In this document: positions 53,125 to 62,134 of the stretch, piece after piece | How the letters are laid out: the number at the start of each line of letters is the position of its first letter | Numbering within the stretch: the stretch's first letter is position 1 | DNA from: Roseivirga sp. | Lineage (GTDB): Bacteria > Bacteroidota > Bacteroidia > Cytophagales > Cyclobacteriaceae | Reading direction: 5' to 3' | Assembly (NCBI GenBank): GCA_021404565.1 | Contig: JAAWWF010000032.1 | Coordinates: forward strand, 1 to 64,000 | Length of the DNA stretch: 64,000 nucleotides | Notes under the pieces: model-generated | Told to the model about the DNA's origin: nothing | The model's input: the letters and a program-made list of their open reading frames with translations, nothing else | Databases searched by the model: none | Translations under genes and position numbers: made by a program

Positions 53125-54015
53125 TTAATTTTTCTTGCTATCGCGATACCTGCTGGCCAAAGTACCTCCCCGTTTACCTGGAATGGTCAACTCAGTGTTG
53201 AGTGGAGGTGGCCCTTCTGCCTTTTCAAACTCTATGAGGTAAAATGCATTTCCCATTATCCAGTGTATTTTGACATTGCTGGCACCGGCCGGCAAATCGG
53301 CCAGAGGAGGCTCATGTGCATAGAGGGGATTGGCAGCTTTCAATATGTCTCCGTATTCCTTTTGTGCCAGCCATGGGGCCACGCCTTCATCTCCGAAAAC
53401 CACTTTTCCTCCCGGCTTGACTACCCGGTTGAATTCCTCAATGGCTCTTTGTTTTTCTCCGAATTCATTGATTCCTCCAAAGTGAAAGAGACGATCGAAG
53501 ACAGAATCCTGAAACGGAAGATGAGAGCCGTTACACAGCAAAAAATCCGTTTGTTCTTTATAGGCGGTAAGATTTTTTTTTGCCTCGGCCAGCATGCCAA
53601 TGGACAGGTCGGCCAGGATTACCCTGCATTGGGGGTTGTGGTTGATGATGCACTCAGCATCCTTGCCTGTACCACAGCCAAGATCGAGGATGAGTTCAGG
53701 TCCCTGAGAGTTCAATGTTTTGGTCATTTGGTTGCGAACCTTGCCTTCGTCCTCGTAAAAGGCATTAAACAACCAATCCATACCTTCCTGGTACCTGGCG
53801 GAACCGACATTATACTCTTCTCTGAACCGGGCGTCCGATGCTGAGAGTTCTAGCGGGCTGACCAGATCGGCTATTCCTTCCTTGATCGGCCAAACTTCAT
53901 CCTGACAAGAGAGTTTTCCCTCCCAGGTTTCATCTCCCTGAAGGCTCACGGAAGAAAGAGATAGGGGCTTACCGCTTTCAGGAGATTGTAATATGGCTGA
54001 AGTAGCAGCTTTCAT
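53125..54015 (-). CDS. Class I SAM-dependent methyltransferase
   Basis: This protein of about 296 residues has an N-terminal Trm112-like strand region (LSCQDEVWPIKEGIADLVSP), SAM motif I (LILDLGCGTGKDAECI) and post-motif segments (VILADLSIGML; RLFHFGGINEF). ATG at 54015 is chosen because it follows the sulfotransferase stop by 4 bp; a longer frame would run through that gene. It probably methylates a sugar or a small metabolite. Confidence 0.82.
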   Translation of the reverse strand: MKAATSAILQSPESGKPLSLSSVSLQGDETWEGKLSCQDEVWPIKEGIADLVSPLELSASDARFREEYNVGSARYQEGMDWLFNAFYEDEGKVRNQMTKTLNSQGPELILDLGCGTGKDAECIINHNPQCRVILADLSIGMLAEAKKNLTAYKEQTDFLLCNGSHLPFQDSVFDRLFHFGGINEFGEKQRAIEEFNRVVKPGGKVVFGDEGVAPWLAQKEYGDILKAANPLYAHEPPLADLPAGASNVKIHWIMGNAFYLIEFEKAEGPPPLNTELTIPGKRGGTLASRYRDSKKN

Positions 54016-54019
54016 ACCT

Positions 54020-54901
54020 CTAAACTTCAATGTTTTGATTACCTCTGATAAAGTCGGATTCGCCAAAGAGCCTGGCAACGGCAAGATCTTCCTTTTCGAA
54101 GTAGCTTCGCGATAACTCCATGTTGGCAGGGTCCAGGGGTGGCTTTCCTGAATCTGTTTTGGCTTTTGAGAATTTCAGAAATATTTCCCGGGAGCGATTT
54201 ATGGCTTTTCTTGGGAGTAGCCTTATCAGCCAGTCAATAAGCTTTTCGTTTTTCAGAAACTGAGACAGTCTCCTGTTGTGCCTCCTCTTAGAGGCATTGA
54301 TGATGATATTGGTGAAATTATCTTCGTTAAAGTGATTTTTCACTCGGATATGGGATTCTACAGCATTCAATACACTTAGTGGAGATTTGTTGAGTGCCTC
54401 AAAACTGTAAAGGAGCAAGCGATCTCCAAAAAGCTCCTGGTACTCCTTAATGCGCTGTAAGAAGGGAAACTCTTTCAGGCTGAGTGTAAGGCCACTGCCG
54501 ATGTCCCAATGGAAAGTTTCCAGAAAAGATTGAAATGGGGGCATATCGAGGGTAGACGACCGAATTCTCTCGTACATAGCACAAACCATTTCTGAGGGTT
54601 GCCGGATACCCAGAACAACGAAGGCATTCTTTTGGTCCTTTGCAATTCTATGGACAGACCGGGCATCCAAATAGTAGAATGGACTGGCATCAATACCGGA
54701 CTGAACAGGTGTGATTCCTTTGTAGAGGCTATCATACCAGGCTGCACCTCTTTCATAGAATACGGAGAAATAGTTGACCTCTTTACGTGCGGGGGCAAAC
54801 ACATCAGGGTGCTGAGACAAATAATAATATAAAAAAGTAGTGCCAGCCCGGGGCATCCCCACAACAATACACATGGGAGCGGCCTCATTTCTCAAATCCA
54901 T
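54020..54901 (-). CDS. PAPS-dependent sulfotransferase
   Basis: This 293-residue protein has the 5'-phosphosulfate loop (VVGMPRAGTTFLYYYLSQHP) and a 3'-phosphate region (VLGIRQPSEMVCAMYERIRSS). It transfers sulfate from PAPS, probably to a sugar of the surface glycan. Its start overlaps the stop of the GT2 gene by 1 bp, and the methyltransferase follows 4 bp later. No PAPS-synthesis gene is in the window. Confidence 0.88.
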   Translation of the reverse strand: MDLRNEAAPMCIVVGMPRAGTTFLYYYLSQHPDVFAPARKEVNYFSVFYERGAAWYDSLYKGITPVQSGIDASPFYYLDARSVHRIAKDQKNAFVVLGIRQPSEMVCAMYERIRSSTLDMPPFQSFLETFHWDIGSGLTLSLKEFPFLQRIKEYQELFGDRLLLYSFEALNKSPLSVLNAVESHIRVKNHFNEDNFTNIIINASKRRHNRRLSQFLKNEKLIDWLIRLLPRKAINRSREIFLKFSKAKTDSGKPPLDPANMELSRSYFEKEDLAVARLFGESDFIRGNQNIEV

Positions 54902-55884
54902 TATTTTTCAAAGTTCAATGTTTGGTCAATGAAGTAGTCGGGGTCATTCTTGGCCTGCTCAAAGATTTTACCAATATACAAACCAACCACTCCTATGGAG
55001 GACAGAATCAACCCGGTAAAAAGTAGTAGGGCCACCATGATCGAGGTATAGCCCGACTGTGGATCACCATTGAAATAGACCGTGATAAGAACCGCAGCCC
55101 AGATCAAGGCAAAGAAGACAAACACAAGCCCCAGACCAATGGAAATATGAAGTAGCTTGACGGAGTGTCCGAGGATCAGATTGATTCCGTGGAGATATAG
55201 TTTTTTAAAACTGTATGAGCTCTTACCTGCAAAACGTTTGTGGTGGGTCACCTCAATCTGCGTCCTGTTGAAGCCTACCTGGGACAAAACCGGTAAGTAA
55301 AACCAGTTTTTAGTGTTTACCTGAAGCATGGCGTCCTTTACCTTACTATTAATAATTGATAGCAAGCCTGTGTTGTAGAAAGAAAATGAGCTGTTGGTAA
55401 GAAAGGTAAGAATGGCATAAAACACCCTGGTTATACCGTTTCTCAGCAAACCGAATTCACGTGATTTTTTCTTCGTCAAAACCACATCATAGCCCTCCTG
55501 AATCTTTGCATATAAATCACGAATGCTGTTAACGTCTTCCTGAAGGTCACAGTCCATCACAATAAGAAAATCACCTGAGGCAGCTTCCATCCCTGCTATT
55601 ATCGCTTTATTCTGCCCGCAGTTTATACTGAGTCGAATGCCTTTTACTTTATCATCTGTTCTGCAAATTTCTCTTATCACTTCCCAATCTCCATCAGGGC
55701 TTCGGTCGTCTACCAGGATTATTTCATAATCTTCTGTCAGCTCCGCCAAAGTATCATGAAGTCTTCGTACCAACTCCGGTAGAATGTCTTTGGCTTTGAA
55801 TACCGGACTGATCACTGAGATCACCGGAGTTGTTGCTCCCAGACGACAATCGTTGCTAATAACAGTGTGTGCTGAGTTAGTCAT
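54901..55884 (-). CDS. Family 2 glycosyltransferase, GtrB/ArnC-like
   Basis: This 327-residue protein has a GT-A domain (VISVISPVFKAKDILPELVR; EIILVDDRSPDGDWEVI; LIVMDCDLQEDVNSI) and two C-terminal TM helices (about 245-305). Like the protein at 49251 it should make a polyprenyl-phosphate sugar. The first 8 bases of its coding sequence overlap the end of the PhyH gene, so it belongs to the same operon. Confidence 0.9.
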   Translation of the reverse strand: MTNSAHTVISNDCRLGATTPVISVISPVFKAKDILPELVRRLHDTLAELTEDYEIILVDDRSPDGDWEVIREICRTDDKVKGIRLSINCGQNKAIIAGMEAASGDFLIVMDCDLQEDVNSIRDLYAKIQEGYDVVLTKKKSREFGLLRNGITRVFYAILTFLTNSSFSFYNTGLLSIINSKVKDAMLQVNTKNWFYLPVLSQVGFNRTQIEVTHHKRFAGKSSYSFKKLYLHGINLILGHSVKLLHISIGLGLVFVFFALIWAAVLITVYFNGDPQSGYTSIMVALLLFTGLILSSIGVVGLYIGKIFEQAKNDPDYFIDQTLNFEK

Positions 55885-56719
55885 TGCTATTTTGGGATTT
55901 GAGCTTGTTCTCTCTGTAGCTTATAACAGAATCGGGTACGGCATAAGGGTAGTCCAACAGTTTTCTCAGTACCTCATCGTCAGCATACCGGCCCTCCGAC
56001 ATTTTGTCAAAATTAGCATGTTGTTTGAAAATGGGAGTTCCGAACATATGATTCAGAGCCAGACGCGAGCCATCAGAGCGATTATGCCCCATTCTATGCA
56101 GCAGCATTGAATTAAAGACAACCACTGAACCAGCCGGGGCGGTTATCTGTATTGCATTTTGCTCAATGGTGTCGTTATCAGGGATTCCTGTGTATTTATG
56201 TGAGCCCTTGATAAAACAGGTGGATCCGGTAAGAGGGGAGAAGTCTGTTATAGCGCAGAGTATGTTGATACAGATAGGCTGCGCAGAAGCATAGTGTTGA
56301 TAAGGCAAATCTTTGTGCCAGTTAGATCCGACATGGGCCTTTTGGGGTTCATTGATTAAACCGGACTGTGTCAACAGGATAAATTCGTTACAATACACCG
56401 CCTTCAACATGTCGAGTATGGCGTTGTTTGAAAAAAACTGCAGGAAAAAATCGTCATATAAAAATGGCAGCCTGATGGTGTTTTCTTCATTGATCTTTGA
56501 CAGGTTTTCGATTCCGCCAATCTCTGAAATCTGGGTTCGGTAAACCTCATATAACCGTTTTGAGGCCTCTTTCAAAACATCAGGCTCTATAACATTTTCC
56601 AATATAAAATACCCTTCGTTTTCCAGCTGAGATCTTTCCTGTACCCATAGGGTATCCGAATGTTTTATGAGTTCGGGGAAGCCGTAAAAAGTATTGGGGG
56701 TATCCTTCATCATGATCAA
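55877..56719 (-). CDS. Phytanoyl-CoA dioxygenase (PhyH) family Fe(II)/2-oxoglutarate enzyme
   Basis: This 280-residue protein has the iron-binding HxD (SNWHKDLPYQHY) and the distal His and Arg (MLLHRMGHNRSDGSRLALNH) of PhyH-type dioxygenases. It should hydroxylate a small molecule or sugar/lipid part using 2-oxoglutarate and O2. A role in a glycan locus is unusual but known for decorating enzymes. It overlaps the NeuD-like gene by 4 bp. Confidence 0.85.
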   Translation of the reverse strand: MIMMKDTPNTFYGFPELIKHSDTLWVQERSQLENEGYFILENVIEPDVLKEASKRLYEVYRTQISEIGGIENLSKINEENTIRLPFLYDDFFLQFFSNNAILDMLKAVYCNEFILLTQSGLINEPQKAHVGSNWHKDLPYQHYASAQPICINILCAITDFSPLTGSTCFIKGSHKYTGIPDNDTIEQNAIQITAPAGSVVVFNSMLLHRMGHNRSDGSRLALNHMFGTPIFKQHANFDKMSEGRYADDEVLRKLLDYPYAVPDSVISYRENKLKSQNSND

Positions 56720-57372
56720 ATGAAATGGTCACTTTTCTGGTCGAGCTGCACTGCTTTTTGTGGAACGTAGACCCCATGCTCAGTAGAATCTTTGGTCATG
56801 GTAACACCTGCTCCCAGCAATGTAAAAGGAGCTATGCGTACCCCATCTGCAATGCTTGAGTTTACACCAAGGAAACTATGATGACCTACATTGACATTAC
56901 CGGATACCACTACATGGGAAGAAACAAAACAGTGATCTTCGATGACGGAATGGTGTCCTATATGATTTCCACTCCATAGGGTGATATTATTGCCAATTTC
57001 AGAAAAGGGTTGTATGGTATTGTCTTCCAGAATGAGACAATTTTCACCCGGGGGCTTTTGACTGAGCCAGGTACACCGGCTTGACACATAGGAGGCCAGC
57101 TTATACCCTGCCTTTTTGATCCTCAAACAGGTTTCTTCCCTGAGTCGATTCATCTTGCTATAGCCAAGTGCTACAAAAAAATGGTGTGATTCAGGCGGAT
57201 GCTTTTCAAAGGCTTCATCAACAGATAAGACAGGAAGACCTTCCAGAGTCGGAGTAGTTATGAATGGTTCATCTACAGCAAAAGCTGAGACTTCATAGTC
57301 ACTATCAGAGCTGAAGTAATAATGGGCCAGAACGGCCGCTTGCGTATTTCCAAATATGACTAACTGGGGCAT
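56716..57372 (-). CDS. NeuD/PglD-type sugar O/N-acetyltransferase (left-handed beta helix)
   Basis: This 218-residue protein has an N-terminal Rossmann-like domain (LVIFGNTQAAVLAHYYFSSD) and a C-terminal left-handed beta-helix of hexapeptide repeats (GNNITLWSGNHIGHHSVIED; VVSGNVNVGHHSFLGVNSS). The family acetylates nucleotide amino sugars or sialic acids with acetyl-CoA, often as a trimer. It overlaps PhyH by 4 bp. The acceptor is unknown. Confidence 0.87.
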   Translation of the reverse strand: MPQLVIFGNTQAAVLAHYYFSSDSDYEVSAFAVDEPFITTPTLEGLPVLSVDEAFEKHPPESHHFFVALGYSKMNRLREETCLRIKKAGYKLASYVSSRCTWLSQKPPGENCLILEDNTIQPFSEIGNNITLWSGNHIGHHSVIEDHCFVSSHVVVSGNVNVGHHSFLGVNSSIADGVRIAPFTLLGAGVTMTKDSTEHGVYVPQKAVQLDQKSDHFI

Positions 57373-57441
57373 GTTTGCAATGCTTAAAGGTAGGAATAAT
57401 TACCACTTTTTTCATCGGAATCCCGGCCTTCAATAGATTTG

Positions 57442-58122
57442 TCATTTTCTTACCAGAATGCTGAATTCATAAAGGGGGTAATCATGAAGGAGGCTCACTG
57501 AGCGGGAGAAATTCTGTTTACAATGCGCAAAAAGCTGCTCCGGTGATGCATAGTAAAGCTTATCGGTCATGAATTCCACATCGGCATAATTTGTCAGCAG
57601 GTTAAATGAAAAGCCCCTGGTAGCTACCCTGTTAAACATATCCAGGGTGGTGAAAATATAGTCTTCCCATTGTTCTTCCCCGATATCGAGTTTAACATTG
57701 AAAACTCCGCTGGCGACTATATAGTCGAATGTAACACCAGACTCCAGGCTTGTGATCCATTCGCTCTTTGTACTCATATGCTTTGATCTGGCCTGGTTTA
57801 GCATTTCGTCAGATATATCAAGTCCGGTATAGTCAAACTCACCCTGATGACTTTGCAGATAGGTCAAAAGAGCACCATAGCCGCAGCCAAAATCCAAAAT
57901 TGAATATGGTTCAGCCTCGCCAGGCGGGATTATTTTCATGAGCTGCTCAAACCTGAGCACCTGCGATTCGACTGAGTTCCAGTCAACGCCTCTGTGTGAG
58001 GGGCCATTGGTCTTTATTTTCTCCGAATAATATCCGGCAATCTTTTGAAGCAAAGCGGGATTCTTTGCCAGGCTGTTAATGTCCTCCGGATGTCTCAAAT
58101 TTCGATAGCTTTGGGTGAGCAA
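57442..58122 (-). CDS. Class I SAM-dependent methyltransferase
   Basis: This 226-residue protein has SAM motif I (ILDFGCGYGALLTYLQ), motif II (YTGLDISDEML) and the segment VTFDYIVASGVFNVKLD. It is the first gene of a minus-strand glycan block and is divergent from the WbqC gene. The target is probably a sugar or small metabolite. Confidence 0.85.
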   Translation of the reverse strand: MLTQSYRNLRHPEDINSLAKNPALLQKIAGYYSEKIKTNGPSHRGVDWNSVESQVLRFEQLMKIIPPGEAEPYSILDFGCGYGALLTYLQSHQGEFDYTGLDISDEMLNQARSKHMSTKSEWITSLESGVTFDYIVASGVFNVKLDIGEEQWEDYIFTTLDMFNRVATRGFSFNLLTNYADVEFMTDKLYYASPEQLFAHCKQNFSRSVSLLHDYPLYEFSILVRK

Positions 58123-58213
58123 ATATACAGATTAGGTCGGTTCGGATTAAAAGTCCTTGTCAATACAAAGGACATTGTATTTTTGCCCTGTAATCTCCAT
58201 ATCGAAAGGACAG

Positions 58214-58912
58214 ATGACTAAGAAGGTGGTTGCGATAACGCAATCAAATTATATTCCCTGGAAGGGCTATTTCCAGATGATGCGAAAGGCAGATGTTTTT
58301 GTCCTCTATGATACAGCTCAATACACAAGAAGAGATTGGCGAAATCGCAATCAGATAAAAACGATGAATGGTAGGGCCTGGCTCACTATTCCGGTAAAAG
58401 TGAAAGGTAACTACTACCAGCCCATTGCCGAAACCCGTGTATCTGACCCGCGGTGGGCAGAGAAACACTGGAAAACCCTCAAGCAGACCTATGGTAAGGC
58501 ACCATATTTTTCAGAGTCCGAAGCATTTTTTGAAGAACTGTACCTGGGCTGTGAATCAGAGTATTTAAGCGAGATCAATTATAGGTTCCTCAGCGGAATC
58601 TGTGATTTGCTTGAAATCGAAACAGAATTCAGGTGGTCGAGAGATTTTGACCTGTCGGGTGATAAGAATGAACGCCTGATCAATATTTGTAGGGATTTAA
58701 ATGCTACTGACTATATCACTGGTCCTGCTGCCCGGGCCTATATGGATGAATCGCTTTTTGAAGAGGTTCAGATAAACGTAGATTGGATGGATTATTCGAG
58801 ATATCCGGAATATTCTCAAATCAATGGGCCGTTTGTGCATGCCGTGTCTATACTTGACCTTATCTTTAATACTGGCCCGAAGGCGCTGGAGTATATGTTG
58901 GCAAAAGTCTAG
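58214..58912 (+). CDS. WbqC-like family protein
   Basis: This 232-residue protein has the WbqC family signature (VAITQSNYIPWKGYFQMM; FVLYDTAQYTRRDWRNRNQI; ITGPAARAYM). The family occurs in O-antigen and capsule loci; its exact reaction is not firmly known. ATG at 58214 is chosen because the conserved domain begins there; an upstream alternative start has no support. It is the second plus-strand gene of the locus. Confidence 0.9.
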   Translation: MTKKVVAITQSNYIPWKGYFQMMRKADVFVLYDTAQYTRRDWRNRNQIKTMNGRAWLTIPVKVKGNYYQPIAETRVSDPRWAEKHWKTLKQTYGKAPYFSESEAFFEELYLGCESEYLSEINYRFLSGICDLLEIETEFRWSRDFDLSGDKNERLINICRDLNATDYITGPAARAYMDESLFEEVQINVDWMDYSRYPEYSQINGPFVHAVSILDLIFNTGPKALEYMLAKV

Positions 58913-58922
58913 TTGCTGCAGA

Positions 58923-59642
58923 CTAAGGCATCATCTCTTTTACATCTTCTTCGTAGCCCAGCAGCTCAATATCCCGCTGGTAGCGTTTAACGGCCATCTC
59001 AAATAAATCGGGAGTGAAGTAAGACGAGAGATCTTTTTTCATTGAGAAATTGACCTGTTTGACAGGACCGATTGGATAGCGCTGATTGATATAATCCCAG
59101 TCATCCTGAAAGTTTTCCACTTTACCGATGAAGTCGCACAGCATTTCTCCATTATGTACTAAAAAACAGTGCTGTGATCGAAAGTGTTTGTCAGCCCTGC
59201 GATCGGGGATATTACAGACGGCTTTTACAAAATCACTGAACTCCATTTTGTGCCTGAAGACAGTACCATACCGAAAAAACAAATGTGCCGGATACTCTTC
59301 GTTGATGTTTCTTTCGTACAACGAGATCAATCGTATCAAAGGGTTTCTGACAAAGGCAAAACAGTAATATTGCTGCCTGTCCAACTGAGCTTGTGGCACC
59401 TGAATATAATCGAGCTGGTGAGCTCTGGCTTCAGCACTTAGCGGCAGTTTGGCTATGGCCATTTTAATAGCCGTATGTGCCACTTTTGGAATTGGAATAT
59501 AAGCCAGCTTCAGGTCATCGAGCAAAATAACCTTGGGGGTGCTTCGGTAATAACTATAGGAGAGGTGATGGAAGGGTAGCCTTGCAATTAGCTTAAATAA
59601 CAAGGGAACCGGTGTGGTTCGAGGCTCAGTTTCACTACCCAT
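58923..59642 (-). CDS. Carbohydrate sulfotransferase-2-like protein
   Basis: This 239-residue protein resembles Sulfotransferase_2 (HNK-1/chondroitin type). The 5'-PSB-like motif is YIPIPKVAHTAIKMAI and the 3'-PB motif is FAFVRNPLIRLISLYERN. It would sulfate a sugar using PAPS. It is the second sulfotransferase in the locus, next to WbqC and convergent with it. Confidence 0.85.
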   Translation of the reverse strand: MGSETEPRTTPVPLLFKLIARLPFHHLSYSYYRSTPKVILLDDLKLAYIPIPKVAHTAIKMAIAKLPLSAEARAHQLDYIQVPQAQLDRQQYYCFAFVRNPLIRLISLYERNINEEYPAHLFFRYGTVFRHKMEFSDFVKAVCNIPDRRADKHFRSQHCFLVHNGEMLCDFIGKVENFQDDWDYINQRYPIGPVKQVNFSMKKDLSSYFTPDLFEMAVKRYQRDIELLGYEEDVKEMMP

Positions 59643-59814
59643 TTTAGAATGCTATTTCTGGTTACCTAAGATTGCCAAGTGCTAAAAGGGAATCTCAGGT
59701 CGTTTTTAAAAACCTTGAAGCGAATATACAAAATGAAGCACTGGGTTGATTCTTGTTGTCACTAATCCAGAGGTGGAGTTACTAAGAAGCAGTTACAACC
59801 ACAGGAAGGCGATA

Positions 59815-60762
59815 TCAAAAAGGAAGTTTTCCTAAATCAACATTACCCCCACTCAGAATGATACCGACTTTTTGACCGGCAAACTTCTCTTTGTTTTTGA
59901 GCAGAGCAGCCATAGGAACGGCACAGGAGGGCTCTATAATAATTTTCATGCGCTCCCAGATCAGTCGCATCGCTGCCACAATTTCCTCGTCATTGACCAG
60001 AAATACGTCCTCCACCAATTCCTTGATAATGGCAAAATTCTTATCACCCATCGAGGCCAGCAGTCCATCAGCGATCGTGTCAGGACGATCAACGGTCACC
60101 ATTTTTCCGGCTTTCATAGAAAGGTAGGTGTCCTGAGCACCTTCGGGCTCCCCGGCAAATACTTTGGTAGTGGGGGAGTAGTAATGAGCCGCTAGGGCTG
60201 TACCTGCCAGTAGTCCTCCCCCTCCAACCGGAGTAATGAGTGCGTCAAGACCATCCGTATCTTCCAAAAACTCAATGCCTGCGGTGCCCTGCCCTGCTAT
60301 CACATTGTTATCATTGTAGGGTGAGATGAGAAAAGCACCTGTTTCCTGCTGAATTCGATTGGCGTTCTCCTTTCTGGCTTGAATGGTTGGTTTGCATAAG
60401 GTGATTTCAGCCCCATAGCCTTTGACGGCTTTCTTTTTTACCTCCGGGGCTGTTTCGGGCATTACGATATAAGCTGGAATACCGCACATCTGAGCGGCCA
60501 GGGAAACCGCCTGGGCGTGATTACCCGAGCTATGGGTTACCACTCCTCTCTTCCTTTCCTCTTTGGGTAATGATAGCACGGCATTAAGCCCCCCTCTTGC
60601 TTTAAAGGCTCCGATTTTCTGAAAATTCTCGCATTTGAAATAGATGCTGCAGCCGGCAAATTCATTGATACTCCTTGAAGTCATCACCTGAGTTCTGTGA
60701 ATATGAGATTTGATTCGCTCGTGTGCTTGTTCTAAATCTGAGGCTTTAATCTGGAGGTCCAT
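59815..60762 (-). CDS. Threonine dehydratase / serine racemase-like PLP enzyme
   Basis: This 315-residue protein is of the PLP fold-type II family with the lysine in FQKIGAFKARGGLNAV, a phosphate-binding glycine loop (PVGGGGLLAG) and substrate motif SSGNHAQAV. It lacks the C-terminal ACT domain of IlvA, so it fits catabolic threonine ammonia-lyase or serine racemase/dehydratase. It stands alone; 170-bp gaps on both sides hold no recognised gene. Confidence 0.88.
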   Translation of the reverse strand: MDLQIKASDLEQAHERIKSHIHRTQVMTSRSINEFAGCSIYFKCENFQKIGAFKARGGLNAVLSLPKEERKRGVVTHSSGNHAQAVSLAAQMCGIPAYIVMPETAPEVKKKAVKGYGAEITLCKPTIQARKENANRIQQETGAFLISPYNDNNVIAGQGTAGIEFLEDTDGLDALITPVGGGGLLAGTALAAHYYSPTTKVFAGEPEGAQDTYLSMKAGKMVTVDRPDTIADGLLASMGDKNFAIIKELVEDVFLVNDEEIVAAMRLIWERMKIIIEPSCAVPMAALLKNKEKFAGQKVGIILSGGNVDLGKLPF

Positions 60763-60932
60763 CGGCTGGCTATTTGGTTCCCGAATCTATTCATGTTTTG
60801 GGGTATTCCAAAAGGAATATGGGCCATGGTGACAGAGAAAATGAGAACCGGTAAAAACGGCCAGAGAATGGGTGGTTTTTATATTTCCATAAAGGCACTG
60901 ATCCATAATAAATTATAAACCTGTGGATTGGA

Positions 60933-61979
60933 TTACTTTCTGGTCAGTGTCAATTCTCTCACCTTTTCCCATACAGGAATTTCTCTTTTGGGTGCTTCTG
61001 AAATAGTAATGAGCACCTTATTGGTTGTGCTCATATCCCAGTCGTATTTTCTTATGATTTGCTGCTCTCCCTGCTCGTCAAACTCCGTCATTGAAAACAC
61101 CTTACTTTCTGGCAAAACACTATAGTATCTCTGGAGGATGGATGTTTTATCACTGGCCAGCCGGCCATCTTCGAGCTTGTTGGCATAAGTGTTAAATGAT
61201 TTAATGCTGAATTCCTTTTCAGCCTTGCCCTCGATGGTAGTGGTCATAAAATTAAGCACGGCACAGCCGTTTAGCACTTCGAAACCCTTTAGGTCAGCCT
61301 GTCCGTTTTTCCAGCCTTCACCTTCCTTTTGTTTTACTTCACCAGACCAAGTACCAGTGAGGCTGCGGAAGACATCAAAACCGGGAGTGTCGCAGCGACC
61401 TGCCTTATCAAAGGTATGCCCCCGGGTTCCTTCGGGCCAGTCGGGAGCCTCTGCGGTACGGGTAAATTCCATGATCCAGTTGTGTGTCCAGGTTTTGCCA
61501 CCATCCCGGGTAAAGGCATCGTCCCAGCGGAGGTAGTAAGGGGAGATATCGCTGAAGCTATATCGTGTGAGGGTATCTCCTTTACCCCCAAAGAATTCGC
61601 CCCTTCCATGACGAAACTCTCCTTGAAGGGAAGAGAGCCCGGAACGGTTTTTACTTGGCCAATTGAGCCAGAGTACCCATTTCTTCTTTTCAAAGTCGTA
61701 GTAACGCAGACTGAAGCCTTTGATTCCATCAGGTCGCTGGTCATTCCATAGCTCCAGGATGGCCCGGCCATCATTGACTGCATAAATCTTGGCTTTCGAT
61801 TTTATCCCGTCCTTCCATTGCTTATCCGGCTGCTGAATTCTGAGATTAACGTTCCACTCGCCAATCCAGAAATCGAACTCTCTGTCTTTGGGCAGCTTTA
61901 GCTGATTGGGAAACTGAGCCTGGAGGAGGGTGGAGAAGCACAGTACGAGGAGTAGGGTAAGGGAGGTGACTCGTTTCAT
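60933..61979 (-). CDS. Secreted two-domain DUF1579-like protein
   Basis: This 348-residue protein has a signal peptide (LTLLLVLCFSTLLQAQ). Two similar beta domains follow: about 30-180 (DREFDFWIGEWNVNLRI) and about 205-345 (FDVFRSLTGTWSGEVK). The motif resembles the single-domain protein at 5462-6004. The function is unknown; the fold is probably lipocalin-like. Confidence 0.75.
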   Translation of the reverse strand: MKRVTSLTLLLVLCFSTLLQAQFPNQLKLPKDREFDFWIGEWNVNLRIQQPDKQWKDGIKSKAKIYAVNDGRAILELWNDQRPDGIKGFSLRYYDFEKKKWVLWLNWPSKNRSGLSSLQGEFRHGRGEFFGGKGDTLTRYSFSDISPYYLRWDDAFTRDGGKTWTHNWIMEFTRTAEAPDWPEGTRGHTFDKAGRCDTPGFDVFRSLTGTWSGEVKQKEGEGWKNGQADLKGFEVLNGCAVLNFMTTTIEGKAEKEFSIKSFNTYANKLEDGRLASDKTSILQRYYSVLPESKVFSMTEFDEQGEQQIIRKYDWDMSTTNKVLITISEAPKREIPVWEKVRELTLTRK

Positions 61980-62134
61980 AACATCAGGTCGGTTTGTATC
62001 AATTTACGTGTAACCCCCCGGTTTGCTATCACATATGTATGTGGTTTTGCAGTGAAAGCCGGCATTTATATAGGCCAGACCTGTGCCACCTGAGTGATGA
62101 AGGCGTTATCGCAGCAATTAATCAGCCTCTTGTC

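Noticed and set aside
53015-53844. Long plus-strand ORF opposite the propeller/methyltransferase genes (53050-53844)
   Set aside because: It runs antisense to well-supported genes and has no recognisable domain.
59643-59814. tRNA or small RNA in the 170-bp gap before the threonine dehydratase-like gene
   Set aside because: No cloverleaf or other convincing structure was seen.
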